DNA from: Cryoendolithus antarcticus
Taxonomy: Eukaryota; Ascomycota; Dothideomycetes; Cladosporiales; Cladosporiaceae
Reading direction: 5' to 3'
Assembly (NCBI GenBank): GCA_002077065.1
Contig: NAJO01000035.1
Span: forward strand, 186,001 to 250,000
DNA length: 64,000 nucleotides
Shown here piece after piece: positions 18,950 through 30,265 of this stretch (the first letter of the stretch is position 1; every line of letters starts with the position of its first letter). Made by a program: the position numbers and the translations under genes. The notes below the pieces were generated by a model. That model made no database searches and had not been told where the DNA came from. It saw only the letters and a program-made list of their open reading frames with translations.

Positions 18950-21760
18950 ATGATGGAACCCGCTCCTACTCCCCCACCTCCGGCTCCACACACGAAGCAA
19001 TATGTCTTTGTGGATGAGTACAACAGGCACAAGCGCCTGAAAGTAATGCGCGCTTGTGATGGCTGTCGCAAACGGAAGATTCGATGTGACGGTGCACTGC
19101 AGAATGGGCCGTGGCCATGTGGAGCTTGCACGAGGTTGAAGCTCAAATGTGTACCACCAACTCTGGACCAGGAAGAGGATACGAATACACCGGCTGTAGA
19201 GTATGCCGCCAGCCAGAATCGATTTCTCTTCCAGAACACCACCCTCAATACCAACTTTAACGGCAGCAATCCAAATCTGCCAGCATACAATACGACCAGC
19301 CCAGCGCAGACGACGTATTCATGGTCGACGCCCGCGCGAACACCTCTCAGCAGTGCACCTACTTCAGCTCCATCCATGCCAGATGGCACGGATGTCAGCC
19401 AGTATCAGCCGACGCCAATCTCGGCTCACTCTCAATATGGTCACACGCCGGACTCCAGCTACATCAAGGACGAGTACTTTGCTCCCACTTCAAATCCTAC
19501 AGGGTCTCAGCAATTCAACGATGTGCCAAACCTCTACCGCACACAGACCGAAGTCTCGGAAAGCTCGCGCAGCGATCCGGAGGAAGTCGATGCGACGGTC
19601 AAGGATTTGACCAGTCAGATGGGTGATCTGAGGGTGGACATATCGAGCATGACACCATGGATCGCGAACCACGGACGTAACACAGGGGACAATGCGGGGA
19701 TCGTTGATGAAGAGGACGTGGTTCTATCGCCGAGTATCATGGCCGACACACGAGTGAGGATACCGCCAGAAATGATGCCTTCGGATGCAAGGATCATGGA
19801 CTACTTTGGTTACTACTTTGATTATGTGCATCCATATATTCCCGTGCTGAACAAGGATACATTCTACCGGCAGTGGAGGGAGGCTCGTGAGACCATACCA
19901 CCACTGATGCTCGAGAGTATCTTTGCATGCGTAGCTCGGTATCTAGACTCGGCCGAGGAGAGCAAGCGATGGCTGGCACTTGCTGCGAAGCATGAGGAGA
20001 GCTACAAGGACGTGCCGCGTATCAGTACGGTGCAGTCCCTGGTCATCCTGATAAAAGCTCGTGAGACTGTGACGAAACGAGGGTACTTCTACCGGTCATG
20101 GATGGCTACCAAGTACATGGTGACAATGGCTATGGACCTTGGTCTGCATGAGCATCACGATCGGCACAGCGAAGGTACACCGTGCAAGCTGAGTCGTGTA
20201 GACTGTATGGTGCACACGCGTATCTGGCAGACCCTGTTCGCGCTCGAAGTCTTCATCGGTGGCCCACAGGGGCGATCCGACTTCCTTATGCAGCACGAAA
20301 CCGTGGACATGGAGCCTCCCTTTCCCTCGGCAGATCTGGATGCCTTTGAATATCAGACTTCGCGACGATATGCCGTCCTGTCGCAAGCTATCAAAAATAC
20401 GAAGATCACAAACAGCTTGTATCAGAGCTTGAAGCGACAAAAGAAAGACTGGGCTTTGGACCCTAAGTTCCGACGACATGATCACAATCTTGTCGACTGG
20501 CTGCAACGATTACCGTCGGATCTACAGGTACACTACCCAGCTGATGACACCCCGCCGTGGCTCGGAGGGGATCATTTCGTTGCGGGAATGCATGTATATC
20601 ACCACCTTCTGGTCATTATGCACCATCGTCCGCAACTGGTGACTTTGCTAGAGATGAAAGATTCCAGCTGGAACACACATCTCAACACGTGCTTCGAGGC
20701 TTCGGTCTCCATATGTCGTCTGCAAGAGGCTCTGTTGCGAGACTTTGGACTGCACGGGATATTGTTCATGCTCCGTGGCATCAACTTTACCGTGTACGCT
20801 ATCTTGACATGCGCGATGCTTCATCTTGTAGCGATCACATCGCCGGACTCGGGCATGAACTCGCGAGCACGAAAGTACTTCACGAGTCACATGCGGATCT
20901 TGGAGAGATGCGTGTCTTCTGCTGGTCCAGAAGTCCAGGTTCAGATCAATACGTTGAGAGAAGCCTTTAGCAGCGATACAAGTCGACCTTTCGAGCTCAA
21001 GCCCGGTCTCGGAATGCGAAGTCCAACTATGGAGCCGAACCGTACACCACCGGCGATCGACAGCAGTCGAGATGTGCCACAACGCACATCGTCGCAACAT
21101 CAGTCGAACGCACCATGGGCTCGCCTGCAGCCTGCCATGTCTACGACACCGATCACCCCGCTCGATCCTTATACATCCTCATTCCAGCCGTCCGCGATTG
21201 CTTCTACGCTTCCAGATACCACATCGTTGGCTAACAGCGTCCATAACTTTGAGCCATCCCTAGCGCAGACGTACGCAGCATCTGCATACGACAGTCACCC
21301 GAGCACCGCTTTCCAGCAGCACCCGCATTCCTATGGGCGAGATACTCTACCCAATATTGAGCCCGTCAGCCAAGTATGGGATCCCTCAGGTATCTTCAAC
21401 CAGTGGCATAACGCCTTCGGACCTGCGACACAGCCTCAGCAGCCCTCGCCTCCCAACGCGCGATATGCTCAGGCAGCGATTACGACTTCCATGCTGCCAA
21501 GCCTCACTCAGGCTTCGCCTCATAGCGCGTCTACATCTTTCCCGCAAGCATATATGAGTGGGAGTCATCCTACGCAACACATCCAGCAGCATATACCCGA
21601 GCCAGTCGCCATGACTGCAATTCCAGCTGTGACGCCCGTGATGTGGCAGGATGCCTTCACGTCAGCGTATGTCAGCGGGCATGGGCAGAAGAGGTATCGA
21701 GATGACGGACTAGATGCTGGGAATGCGTACAACAACTTTGATACGAAGAGGCGAGGATGA
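18950..21760 (+). CDS. Zn2Cys6 fungal transcription factor with middle homology region
   Basis: A 936-residue intronless regulator. The binuclear cluster has six cysteines at 36, 39, 46, 57, 60 and 67 (CX2CX6CX10CX2CX6C), within the unusual frame RACDGCRKRKIRCDG ... WPCGACTRLKLKCVPP. Residues 70-250 are Ser/Thr/Pro-rich. The fungal-specific factor domain starts near 255 (IPPEMMPSDARIMDYFGYYF) and runs to about 600. The tail is Gln/Pro/Ser-rich, as in activation regions, and ends with a basic KRYRDDG and DTKRRG that could be nuclear signals. The target pathway cannot be named from sequence. The next plus-strand gene is an allantoate-permease-type transporter, a possible but unproven target. 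The first of two tandem ATGs is used. Confidence 0.9.
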   Translation: MMEPAPTPPPPAPHTKQYVFVDEYNRHKRLKVMRACDGCRKRKIRCDGALQNGPWPCGACTRLKLKCVPPTLDQEEDTNTPAVEYAASQNRFLFQNTTLNTNFNGSNPNLPAYNTTSPAQTTYSWSTPARTPLSSAPTSAPSMPDGTDVSQYQPTPISAHSQYGHTPDSSYIKDEYFAPTSNPTGSQQFNDVPNLYRTQTEVSESSRSDPEEVDATVKDLTSQMGDLRVDISSMTPWIANHGRNTGDNAGIVDEEDVVLSPSIMADTRVRIPPEMMPSDARIMDYFGYYFDYVHPYIPVLNKDTFYRQWREARETIPPLMLESIFACVARYLDSAEESKRWLALAAKHEESYKDVPRISTVQSLVILIKARETVTKRGYFYRSWMATKYMVTMAMDLGLHEHHDRHSEGTPCKLSRVDCMVHTRIWQTLFALEVFIGGPQGRSDFLMQHETVDMEPPFPSADLDAFEYQTSRRYAVLSQAIKNTKITNSLYQSLKRQKKDWALDPKFRRHDHNLVDWLQRLPSDLQVHYPADDTPPWLGGDHFVAGMHVYHHLLVIMHHRPQLVTLLEMKDSSWNTHLNTCFEASVSICRLQEALLRDFGLHGILFMLRGINFTVYAILTCAMLHLVAITSPDSGMNSRARKYFTSHMRILERCVSSAGPEVQVQINTLREAFSSDTSRPFELKPGLGMRSPTMEPNRTPPAIDSSRDVPQRTSSQHQSNAPWARLQPAMSTTPITPLDPYTSSFQPSAIASTLPDTTSLANSVHNFEPSLAQTYAASAYDSHPSTAFQQHPHSYGRDTLPNIEPVSQVWDPSGIFNQWHNAFGPATQPQQPSPPNARYAQAAITTSMLPSLTQASPHSASTSFPQAYMSGSHPTQHIQQHIPEPVAMTAIPAVTPVMWQDAFTSAYVSGHGQKRYRDDGLDAGNAYNNFDTKRRG

Positions 21761-22364
21761 GGAGACATTGTGGTCTAGGCTATGAGCGAGCATGCTGGTT
21801 TCAGGATGGCACTAGGCACCAAGCGATACTCTCCATCCATGAGGGACCAGTCAAGCACCGCACTCACTCGAGAGGCATCGGCTTACGAGATTACGAAGCT
21901 ATTGCAAGCCTCCCTTGTCATCTAGCGCCGCGTCGGAACAACAGCCAGCTACTGATGATCTTTACCACAAGCGTCACCCCGCCATGCGTTTGTGGAGCTT
22001 GTTGCGGGGAAGAGTTCTCGGACTCTGAGACAGGCCGATGACGATCCTCACCACATCACTTGATGAGACGAAGCCGTTTGATGGCACGCGACGGAGACAT
22101 GTCGGTCGGGGTACGCTCTACCGAGTGTGAGAAGATACAGGGAAGGTGAGGCGCGGTGGAGACACCGCGGGTACTGACGATGTATGATAGCAATGAAAGT
22201 TTTGTTTCCATCTCATCTCTCTTCTTACCTTTGTTCAATATCACCACGACGCGCTCAAGTTACTGACACGGATTCAATCGCTCTGTACGTTCAGCTGCAT
22301 GCAGTTTGTTCGATTCGGAAGTAGGCGGTAGATCAACATCGCGCTTAGCCACACTTGCGCAACG
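21761..22364. other. Intergenic region, promoter of the MFS transporter
   Basis: It holds the 3' end of the regulator gene and the transporter promoter. No gene or repeat is recognised. Confidence 0.5.
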
Positions 22365-24235
22365 ATGGGCCTGTTCAAGCGCTCCGCCGGCGTAGCGCCC
22401 GATACGATCTCACCGCACACCCCGACCTCACAATCCACCTCGCCAACGCGCAGTAACGACGAGAAGGACCCGGAAGCGATTCACAGCGAACATACCACCT
22501 CCGCCCCACAGTCGAAATGGAAGCTCTCCGCCAAGTCCGGCGACGGCGATGTAGCCATGGCCCTCTTCGGCTCACCAGACGAACTGCACGAGCCTATCTC
22601 CCATGAAGAAGAACGCAGAGTGAAGCGCAAGATCGATTGGATGATTTTGCCGTACCTGGCAGTGTGCTACGCTTTCTTCTACATCGACAAGACCACCCTC
22701 AGCTACGCTGCCATCTTCGGCATTCGCGAGGATCTCAATCTCGTGGGGACGGAGTACTCCTGGCTCAGCTCCATCTTCTATTTTGGTTTTTTGGCTTGGG
22801 CCTTTCCGACGAACTTCTTGATGCAGCGACTCCCGATCGGAAAATACCTTGGCTTCAACATCTTCCTGTGGGGCACATTCCTGATGCTGCAAGCTTCCGC
22901 GAAGAACTTCACTCAACTGGCTGTGCTACGAGCGTTTGCCGGAGCAGCCGAGGCATGCTCAGATCCCAGCTTCATGCTGATTACGAGTATGTGGTATAAG
23001 CGTAACGAACAGCCAAGGGCCATGGGCACCTGGTACGTCGCGAACGGAGCCGGCATTGCGTTAGGCGGTCTACTGGGGTATGGAATCGGCAACATCCACG
23101 GAGCTGTGCCTAGTTGGAAGCTAGAATTCGTGATCATTGGGGCTCTGTGCTGCGTGTGGGGTGTGGTAATGTGAGTGAGATCTACCCGAAAGCTGAACGA
23201 AGGGTGCTGATAAGTGCAGGTTCATCTTTCTTCCGGACAGCCCTGTCACGGCAAAGGGCTTGTCGCATCGAGAGAAGCGTGTCGCAGTCGAGCGTCTGCG
23301 CGGCAATCAGACCGGTGTCGAGAACAAGCACCTCAAAGGCTACCAAGTGAAAGAAGCCTTCTGCGACATCAAGTTGTACCTCTTCTACATCCTTGGCGTG
23401 GTCTGCAATGTCCCCAACGGAGGTTCGTTGCAGTCGTCTCACCGGAACCCAAATCTTTGGCTAAGCTAATTCAATGTGATCCCAGGCATCTCAAACTTCG
23501 GCACCATCATCATCAAAGGCTTCGGCTTCTCCACGCTCGAGACGACCCTCATGCAGATCCCCTACGGCGCCATCATCGCGATTTCCATCCTCATCTGCGT
23601 CTTCGCCAACGAATACGTCGAGAAGTCAGGTCGACAGGCACGAACCTGGTTCATCCTGCTTTTCCTCTGTCCCAACATCGCCGGCTCGTTCGGTCTCGCA
23701 TTCTTGGACGCGAACAACAAGGCTGGCAGACTGACGTGCTATTACTTGACGGGCCCCTACAATGCCGCGTTCTGCATGATTCTCAGCATGAGCACGGCAA
23801 ACACAGCAGGTCACACTAAGTACGTCCTTCCTCGACGAGAGAGTCTTTTGCCAACCAAGTTACTAATTTTGTTCTTCCTTCAGGAAAGTAGTCACCAACG
23901 CCGTCCTCTTCCTCGGCTACTGTACGTGATAATACCAAGACGTCAATTAGGTCGTACTGACACTTCCCTCAGGCACCGGCAACATCATCGGCCCATTTTT
24001 CTACCTAACTTCCCAGTCGCCTCGCTACCAACTCGGCATCTGGAGCATGATCGTCTCGCATTTGATCGAGGTTTGCGTTATCCTCCTTCTTCGCTATTTG
24101 CTGGCAAAGGAGAATAAGCGAAGGGATAGAGTGCAGGGTTTGGAGGAAGGGGGACTAGCGGGGAGAGATCTAGATGCCACGGCATTCAGTGACATGACGG
24201 ACCGAGAGAACATGAATTTTAGGTATATCTTTTAG
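22365..24235 (+). CDS. MFS transporter, allantoate permease / anion:cation symporter family
   Basis: 547 residues from five exons: 22365-23170, 23220-23422, 23486-23819, 23884-23921 and 23973-24235. All four introns are GT-AG and 49-64 nt long. The protein has a hydrophilic N-terminus of about 90 residues, then EEERRVKRKIDWMILPYLAVCY and YIDKTTLSYAAIFGIREDL, the hallmark opening of the Dal5/Seo1/Tna1-like ACS group. Roughly 12 membrane segments follow, with a conserved central loop (LPDSPVTAKGLSHREK). Members import organic anions such as allantoate, nicotinate or pantothenate; the substrate here is not predictable. Exon 4 is only 38 nt. The C-terminal tail is acidic and cytosolic. Confidence 0.9.
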
Positions 24236-24643
24236 GCAGGTAATCTATCTTCTGCAACGTTGCTCTGCTCTCATGGAGATGACCAACGGTGCGGATTTCG
24301 TGTGGGAAACTCATGATGAGAGGTCGTGTTCTCAGTAGCTTCTTCTCTGCTTCTTACACAGTGGACTTTCGCCTATCTCACTCTAGGATCACTGTCGCGT
24401 CAGCTTCAGGGGCCGTTTAGTAAAAAGTCGAGGGCTCAGGTGGTTGATGTGTTTTGATAATCTCAAGCTACCACTCTCATCTAGACCTTCAGGACCTACT
24501 CATGCCGTCCAATGTCTCGTCGTCGCCAGTCAACGTATTCCACACCCTCGCAGTCATTCAACCGCATTAGCTCCCATCCTCTGATCCATTGCAGCTGTAC
24601 CACCCAACTCCCGCCACATCGACCTCAACTCATCATCCCACCG
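24236..24643. other. Convergent 3' region between MFS transporter and top1
   Basis: 3' UTRs and terminators of two convergent genes are expected. No additional gene is seen. Confidence 0.5.
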
Positions 24644-27323
24644 TTAGAACTCCCAATCCTCATCCACACTCTTGATAGCCCAATCAAACTTCTCCCTCAT
24701 AGTCTTGCTGAAAGGCTTCTCAATCGGCACTCCAAACTTCTTGCAGAACACCACCGTAAGGCGCGGGTCAATATAATTCTGTGATGTAAGTCAGTAATCC
24801 CTCCAATACAAGCCAGCAGGCAGTCTTCGCAAGCTCAGACAAACTCACGATTTTGCTGGTGCTAAGAGCAACCTCCTTATTATTCTCCCGATCCTCACTC
24901 TGCACCCTCGCAACCGCAATGCGCTGCTCAAGCTTCTCGATCTGGCTCTCGAAGCGCTCGACAGTCGCGCCCTTCCCCTCCGCCTCAATCTTGCCAGTCT
25001 TATTCTCCTTCTTAAACTTGCTCTCCAGCTCCTTGATAACTTCCAACCGGCTCTCAAGCTCCTTAGGCTTCATAGCCTTCTGATCCTCAGCCTCAAGCTT
25101 CTCGTTCTCCTTTTCGAATTTCTTCGTAATCTTGACTTTCTCCGCTTCAGTGAGCGAGGCTTGGTGCTCTTTGATCCAGTCCTGCGTGATACCCTCAGGC
25201 AACTCGAAGAATGCCGCGCCGCGCTTCTTCTTGAGTTTATCGTCGAGGTCGAGCATCATCTGCTTTAGGCGCCATTGCTGGTACCGCATACCGTCGATCT
25301 TGGTGTCCATCTTCTCCATCTGCGTGGCGTGGCCGGCGCCGACGGTGCGCTTGTGGTTACATAGGATGGCGACTTTGCGGTTGGCATCGTTGTAGTCTTT
25401 CATTTGTTCTGCAGCGTTGGGAGCCTTCTTCATCTCCTTTAGCAAGGTAGCCATGGTGAAGGACGCGTTGTAGGTACGGAACACCTTGGCTGTAAGGCCT
25501 GGCATGTAGTTCGAGAGATGCTTGTTCAAGGCTGAAGTCGTGAGCCGGTCGAAGATGTCGTCGCCGTCTTGCTTGGGATCGCGCTTGAAGATCTTGAGGT
25601 TCTTGAAGACTTGCGGGTCGACTTTGACTTCGCTGTAGAAGCGGATGGAGTCTTTGCCGAGGAAGTCGAAGATGACTGTGTCTGGCTTGCGGAGCGTGAT
25701 GTGTTCGAACTTGAGAGAGCAGCAGCCGACTGTGTCTGCTTCGTCGTCGCCCTTCTCATTACCGGCACGAAGCGCGAACTGGTCGATCAGATAGACTGCT
25801 GTTGCGCGTTGACGCTCAGCCATGACATCGGACTTCAGCTCGCGATGGTAGTCCTTGCGAATCTTGTCGATATGCTTCTTCAGCTCACGTGCCTTCTCGA
25901 ATTTCTTGAAGTCACTCTGACCCTTGACGTCCGAGTTCGCGGCCAGCATGACATACTTGTAGTTGCCATTGACGTTCTCTTGCCACATGACCAGCCAGGT
26001 GCCTTCGTTGTCATTCTTGATCTCCTTCCACTTATGGCCTGCAGGTGGTGCTGGTACCATGGCCTCTTTGCCGATGTTGATGGTGATCTGCTCCGGGCTG
26101 ACGCGCTTCTTCCACTTGCCAGTCTTGGGGTGCTCTCCACGGCCACGGAAGAGGCCAGGAGGCTCGACACGGAAGTTCCCAACCTTCTGCTTGCGCCCGT
26201 CCCAACTGCAGTAGAGAAATGGTGCTTCGAGTGCATCCTTCTCGGCCTTCTTCTGTTTCTTCTCAGCGGCAGAGAGAGCTTTCTTGGCCTGGCGCTCGGC
26301 GTCGACGTGATTGAAGATGTGCTGGAAGTCCAACTTGTCAAAGTGCTTGATGTCGACCTTGTCGCCAGATTTCTTGTCCTTCGCACCGCCATTCTGCTTC
26401 AGTGCTTCTCTGAAGTCCTCCATGAAATTCTTCTGGAACGTCGGGTTCTCGACATTGTGCGTCGAGTTGAGCATGGCACCGAACGCATGAGCGATCTCCT
26501 CCGGGACTGCATGCATCTTGACTGGCTTGCCATCATAGAACAGACTGACACTCGCGGGAAGAGGTTCGTACTCTGGCGGGAAGATGACGCCGTTGTGCTC
26601 CAGAGTCGACCACTTCTTGGTGCCGTCACCCTTGGCAGTGTCCTCCCACCAACGGTACTCCTCCTCCTCAGGCTCAGCGTCTTCGTTTCCAGGACTCTCG
26701 GCGTCCTTCTTGCCCTTCTTCTTCGGAATGGCAGCTTCAGCTTTTCCCTTCTTCGCGGCAGGAGCCTTCTTGACCAGAGGCACATCGTCATCATCAGAGT
26801 CCTCCTTCTTGACCTTCTTTGTGCCGTTCGTCTTCGCTGCAGGCTTAGCCTTTTTCTTTAAAGGCACATCATCATCGTCATCATCACTGCTCTTTTTCTT
26901 GGACTTCTTCTTGCTCTCAGCCACCTTGTCCTCTTTGCGCAGCTTCACTGCCTCCTTCTCTGCGGCCTTCTCGATCTTTGCCTTCGTCTCCTGGAGCTTC
27001 ACGCCGAGAGGCACCTCATCGTCCGAGTCCTCTCCGATCTGATGCGCAGTAGCTTCTACAGGCTTAATGACCTTCTTGACCAATGGCTTGTCGTCTTCGG
27101 AATCTGAATCAGAGTCTGCAGTTTTCCTGCGCTTGGTCAAGGGAACGTCGTCGTCATCTGAGTCGTCCTTGTAACTCTTGCCTTTGCCGAGTGATGCCTT
27201 GCGCTTGCTACCTGCTGCGTGGCCGTTGGTAGTAGGCTTGTCGATGTCCATGTCGGTGACAGGACCCATGGCCATGCTAATGCCTGGCGCAACGCCGTTG
27301 TATGTAGGGACTTCGCGATCCAT
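24644..27323 (-). CDS. top1: DNA topoisomerase I (type IB)
   Basis: 869 residues from two exons (27323-24849 and 24778-24644; 70-nt intron). The N-terminus has repeated acidic DDDDVPL(T/K) blocks and Lys-rich nuclear signals. The core begins [14 protein letters not shown] and includes [20 protein letters not shown] and the catalytic-domain string [21 protein letters not shown] Lys/Glu coiled-coil linker precedes the C-terminal domain. The C-terminal domain reads [23 protein letters not shown], with the active-site tyrosine (residue 827) as the second residue encoded by exon 2. Without splicing the frame stops three codons after the intron and lacks the C-terminal domain. The enzyme relaxes supercoils in the nucleus during replication and transcription. 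The gene is divergent from the ATP synthase gamma gene. Confidence 0.97.
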
Positions 27324-27553
27324 TGCTGCGTCGGTGGCCTTAGAGATGGTTGCGGATGACTTGGCTGTGTAAAGGTATGAGTGTCAGTGGGAGATAAGTA
27401 CTCTTGCTACGTCTCAAATAGTAGAAGTTGGAGCAAGGCATGTGACATTACCACTGCCACAGTGAATGCTTGTACAATCACAAGGCAATTGAACGACGAC
27501 TCAATTCATTGCGAGTGATGGCAAATTTTGGCTATGTCCGTCACTCCTCACCT

Positions 27554-27572
27554 GAAGCGGGGACTTGGCCGA
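27554..27572 (+). repeat. 19-bp duplicated element, copy 1
   Basis: Consensus GAARCGGGGACTTRGCCGA; this copy has G at both variable positions. CGG and CCG triplets 8 bp apart resemble the inverted half-sites bound by Zn2Cys6 dimers. Confidence 0.5.
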
Positions 27573-27923
27573 ATTTGCCTCTCAACATCTCTTGCATAGG
27601 TCAGATGGGAGTGTACACACCTTTCACCAGAGGTCTGTCATCCTCAGAGTCGGACATGTTGTCTGATGCTCTCACTGATCGTGTGTGGGATCCCTGTAGA
27701 CGGTGTGGTCGAGTACTGGAGCGTCTGAGCTGGTCTGGTGAAGGCGCGTCGATTCAATGAAGTCGAGACGCGCTGAGTTGCGTGGGAGGTTTTGTTCGCA
27801 GTGTATCGTACTGCAGGGGTTTTCACGTGATTAAGTACGTGATTCTGGACGTGTCGATGTCAAATGAACGATTCAAGTGATGAACAGGACCATCTGAGGC
27901 AACGTTGACAGCAATCCGCAGGA

Positions 27924-27942
27924 GAAACGGGGACTTAGCCGA
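27924..27942 (+). repeat. 19-bp duplicated element, copy 2
   Basis: Same consensus with A at both variable positions, in the same orientation as copy 1 and 370 bp from it. It lies about 165 bp before the ATP synthase gamma start codon. Confidence 0.5.
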
Positions 27943-28106
27943 CTGGAAAGCTGAGAGTTTGCACGTGACTCTGCCCGGCTTCATCCGAGCTTGGCGAGCG
28001 ACTCCTCGTCAAGCTCTCCGGCCATTGAGCACTCGCATTCAGGCGCATTGGACTCCATCTCCTCTCACATTTCCACCACCCCGTATAGCATCACCCCACC
28101 GCTAAG

Positions 28107-29164
28107 ATGCTGTCGCGGGCTGCTAGTCCCGCCCTCAGGGCTGGCGCTGTCGCGCTCCGGTACGTCAAACACCTCCCTTCGAAGCTCACAGCAGCACCCC
28201 GTAGCCTCCAACACCCTACTAACACCCATCCTACAGCCCTGCCGCCCTCTCTACCTCTCTCGCCTCCCAATCAGCCAACTATGCCACCCTTCGCGAAATC
28301 GAAGGCCGCCTCAAGTCCATCCGCAACATCGAGAAAATCACAAAGACCATGAAAATCGTCGCCTCCACGAAGCTCACCCGCGCCCAACGCGCAATGACCT
28401 CGTCGCGTTCGTACGGTGAGACTAGCAATACCGTCTTCCAAGAAGCCGAGACCAAGCCGCTCGATGGCGAGGGCAAGAAGTCCCTCTTGATCGTGTGTTC
28501 ATCCGACAAGGGACTTTGCGGTGGCATCCACTCCGGCCTGACGCGACGGGTGAGGAAGATGCTGAACGAGGGCGAAGTGAAGGGCGATATCGATCTGGTC
28601 ATTGCGGGCGAGAAGTGCAAGGCTCAGCTTGGTCGAGGCAATGCGAAGCAGATTGTACTCTCATTCCAGGGTGTTGGCAAGGACGTGCCGACTTTCTCGG
28701 ATGCGTCTGCGATTGCGGATCAGGTTACACTGCTGCCGACGGAATACTCGAGCATCAAAATCTTGTACAACAAGTTCATTAATGCGCAGAGCTACGAGGC
28801 GACGATCATTGAGGCGTTCTCGGAGGAGGCTATCAAGGAGTCTGGTATGTGCTGATTTTCCTGCTACCACCAGCCATTCCGTAGACTAATCACTCGACTA
28901 GCCAACTTCTCATCCTTCGAAATCGACGACTCCGTCCTCGGCAACCTGCGCGAATACGCGCTCGCCAACTCGCTCTTCTGGGCGCTGGCTGAGGGTCACG
29001 CTTGCGAGCAGTCCGCACGCCGAAACGCCATGGACAATGCCTCGAAGAACGCCGGAGAGATGATCAGCAAGTTCCAGATTCTGTACAATCGCACGCGTCA
29101 AGCTGTCATCACGGGCGAGTTGGTGGAGATCATTACTGGAGCGGCGGCGAGTGAGGATCAGTAG
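28107..29164 (+). CDS. atp3: Mitochondrial F1F0-ATP synthase gamma subunit
   Basis: 307 residues from three exons: 28107-28159, 28237-28844 and 28902-29164. The first intron contains a perfect CTACTAAC branch site. The N-terminus is a typical mitochondrial presequence ([18 protein letters not shown]), then the mature start [20 protein letters not shown]. Family motifs are [29 protein letters not shown] in the Rossmann-like middle, and the C-terminal helix with [15 protein letters not shown], which with the N-terminal helix forms the rotating central shaft. The subunit couples proton flow to catalysis in the mitochondrial matrix. Confidence 0.97.
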
Positions 29165-30265
29165 ATGGAGATGGAAGATAGGAGATGACGAGAGAGATGG
29201 GAGGTTGTGTGTGTATAGCAATGCTGTAGTGGCCTGATAAGAGTGCCCGATGGGCTGCATCTTCCAAACATTCCGTGATCATGCTCCGCTGCCTTGGCCG
29301 TGAAAGACGCTTTCGCGAGTTACCTTTCGCCAGCCTGCTATAGAGGACTCCTTGCCCGCTCGGATCTGGCCTCCACTGAAGCACGAAACGGCGGAAACAT
29401 GGGCCACTCGCGCCTCTTAAGGAGGTAAGTCGTCGAGATCTTGGCGAGCAAGTGCGGCCAACATACACTGATGCTCCTCCGACTCTGTTTTCAACCTCAC
29501 TTCACATGTACATGTACCATCTCATCGAGAAAGTCGTGCCTCACCATACCTACATATGTCCATAGCAGTACTGGAGACTGCAGCGTTCCACGGCGCGCAG
29601 TCAGTGCGATGGGCCTGATGCAAAGAGCGAGTACCTTCTACTCCCAGGCAGACTCGCGTGACAGCAATCCGCACTCCGGTCCTGAACCAGGAACAGTACT
29701 AGAAGGCTATGAGCAGCCTTGTAGCAAGATGAGACGGGACCTTATTGGTCTCCTCGTCTGTCACAAATTCCACCTGGCTTACTCGATATCCGCACGATCG
29801 CCACGGCGAATCCTTCATCTCAGGCTGAGCAACATGCGGCTGTGCAGAACTACTGCCACTGTACGGGCGGAACGGCGTACACTGCGCTCGGCGCAATCAA
29901 GCACTTGAAAAGGACCCTTCCAGTGGCAGTCGTATGGTAGTGCGATCAATATGCCTGTCGACTCGGCTTTGGTAGCAGCTATTTTAGTATGAACCTCGTC
30001 AGATCTCTTTGGTGGGCTACACGACGCATCCTACGCTCGTATGAAGACTGGCTGCGACGATGGCCTCACGAGAACAGGAAGTGTAGAAAGGTACAGTGCA
30101 CTGCATTGCTGTTTCCCTTCGACTCATCAACATTTCCTTTGTATTCCGAAGCATCAGCTGCTCTCTGCATTTCCGACAGCACCAGTACATTTTACCTTCA
30201 TACCCCGTCACAACCATACACCCTCAGAAACCAGGAACGCCCGCCGAGTGACCTCGGCATCCACG
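29165..30265. other. Intergenic region
   Basis: 1.1 kb between the ATP synthase gamma gene and a secreted-protein gene. Frames up to 155 codons exist (29441-29908), but the longest start at non-ATG codons and lack protein-like composition. No RNA gene is recognised. Confidence 0.45.

Larger units (their letters stand above)
27324..28106. promoter_or_regulatory. Divergent promoter region, top1 / ATP synthase gamma
   Basis: 783 bp between two start codons. It contains two near-identical 19-bp elements (27554-27572 and 27924-27942; 17 of 19 positions identical), each with a CGG-N8-CCG core. Short frames here, up to 96 codons, are not protein-like. Confidence 0.5.

Noticed and set aside
25569..26861. 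430-codon plus-strand frame
   Set aside because: A shadow of the Lys/Glu-rich coding sequence of top1 on the other strand. Its Leu/Val-rich product is what antisense of such codons gives.
29441..29908. 155-codon frame, and a possible short spliced exon near 29821
   Set aside because: The frame starts at TTG. The possible exon, with two close cysteine-histidine residues after an acceptor, has no convincing upstream exon or known family.
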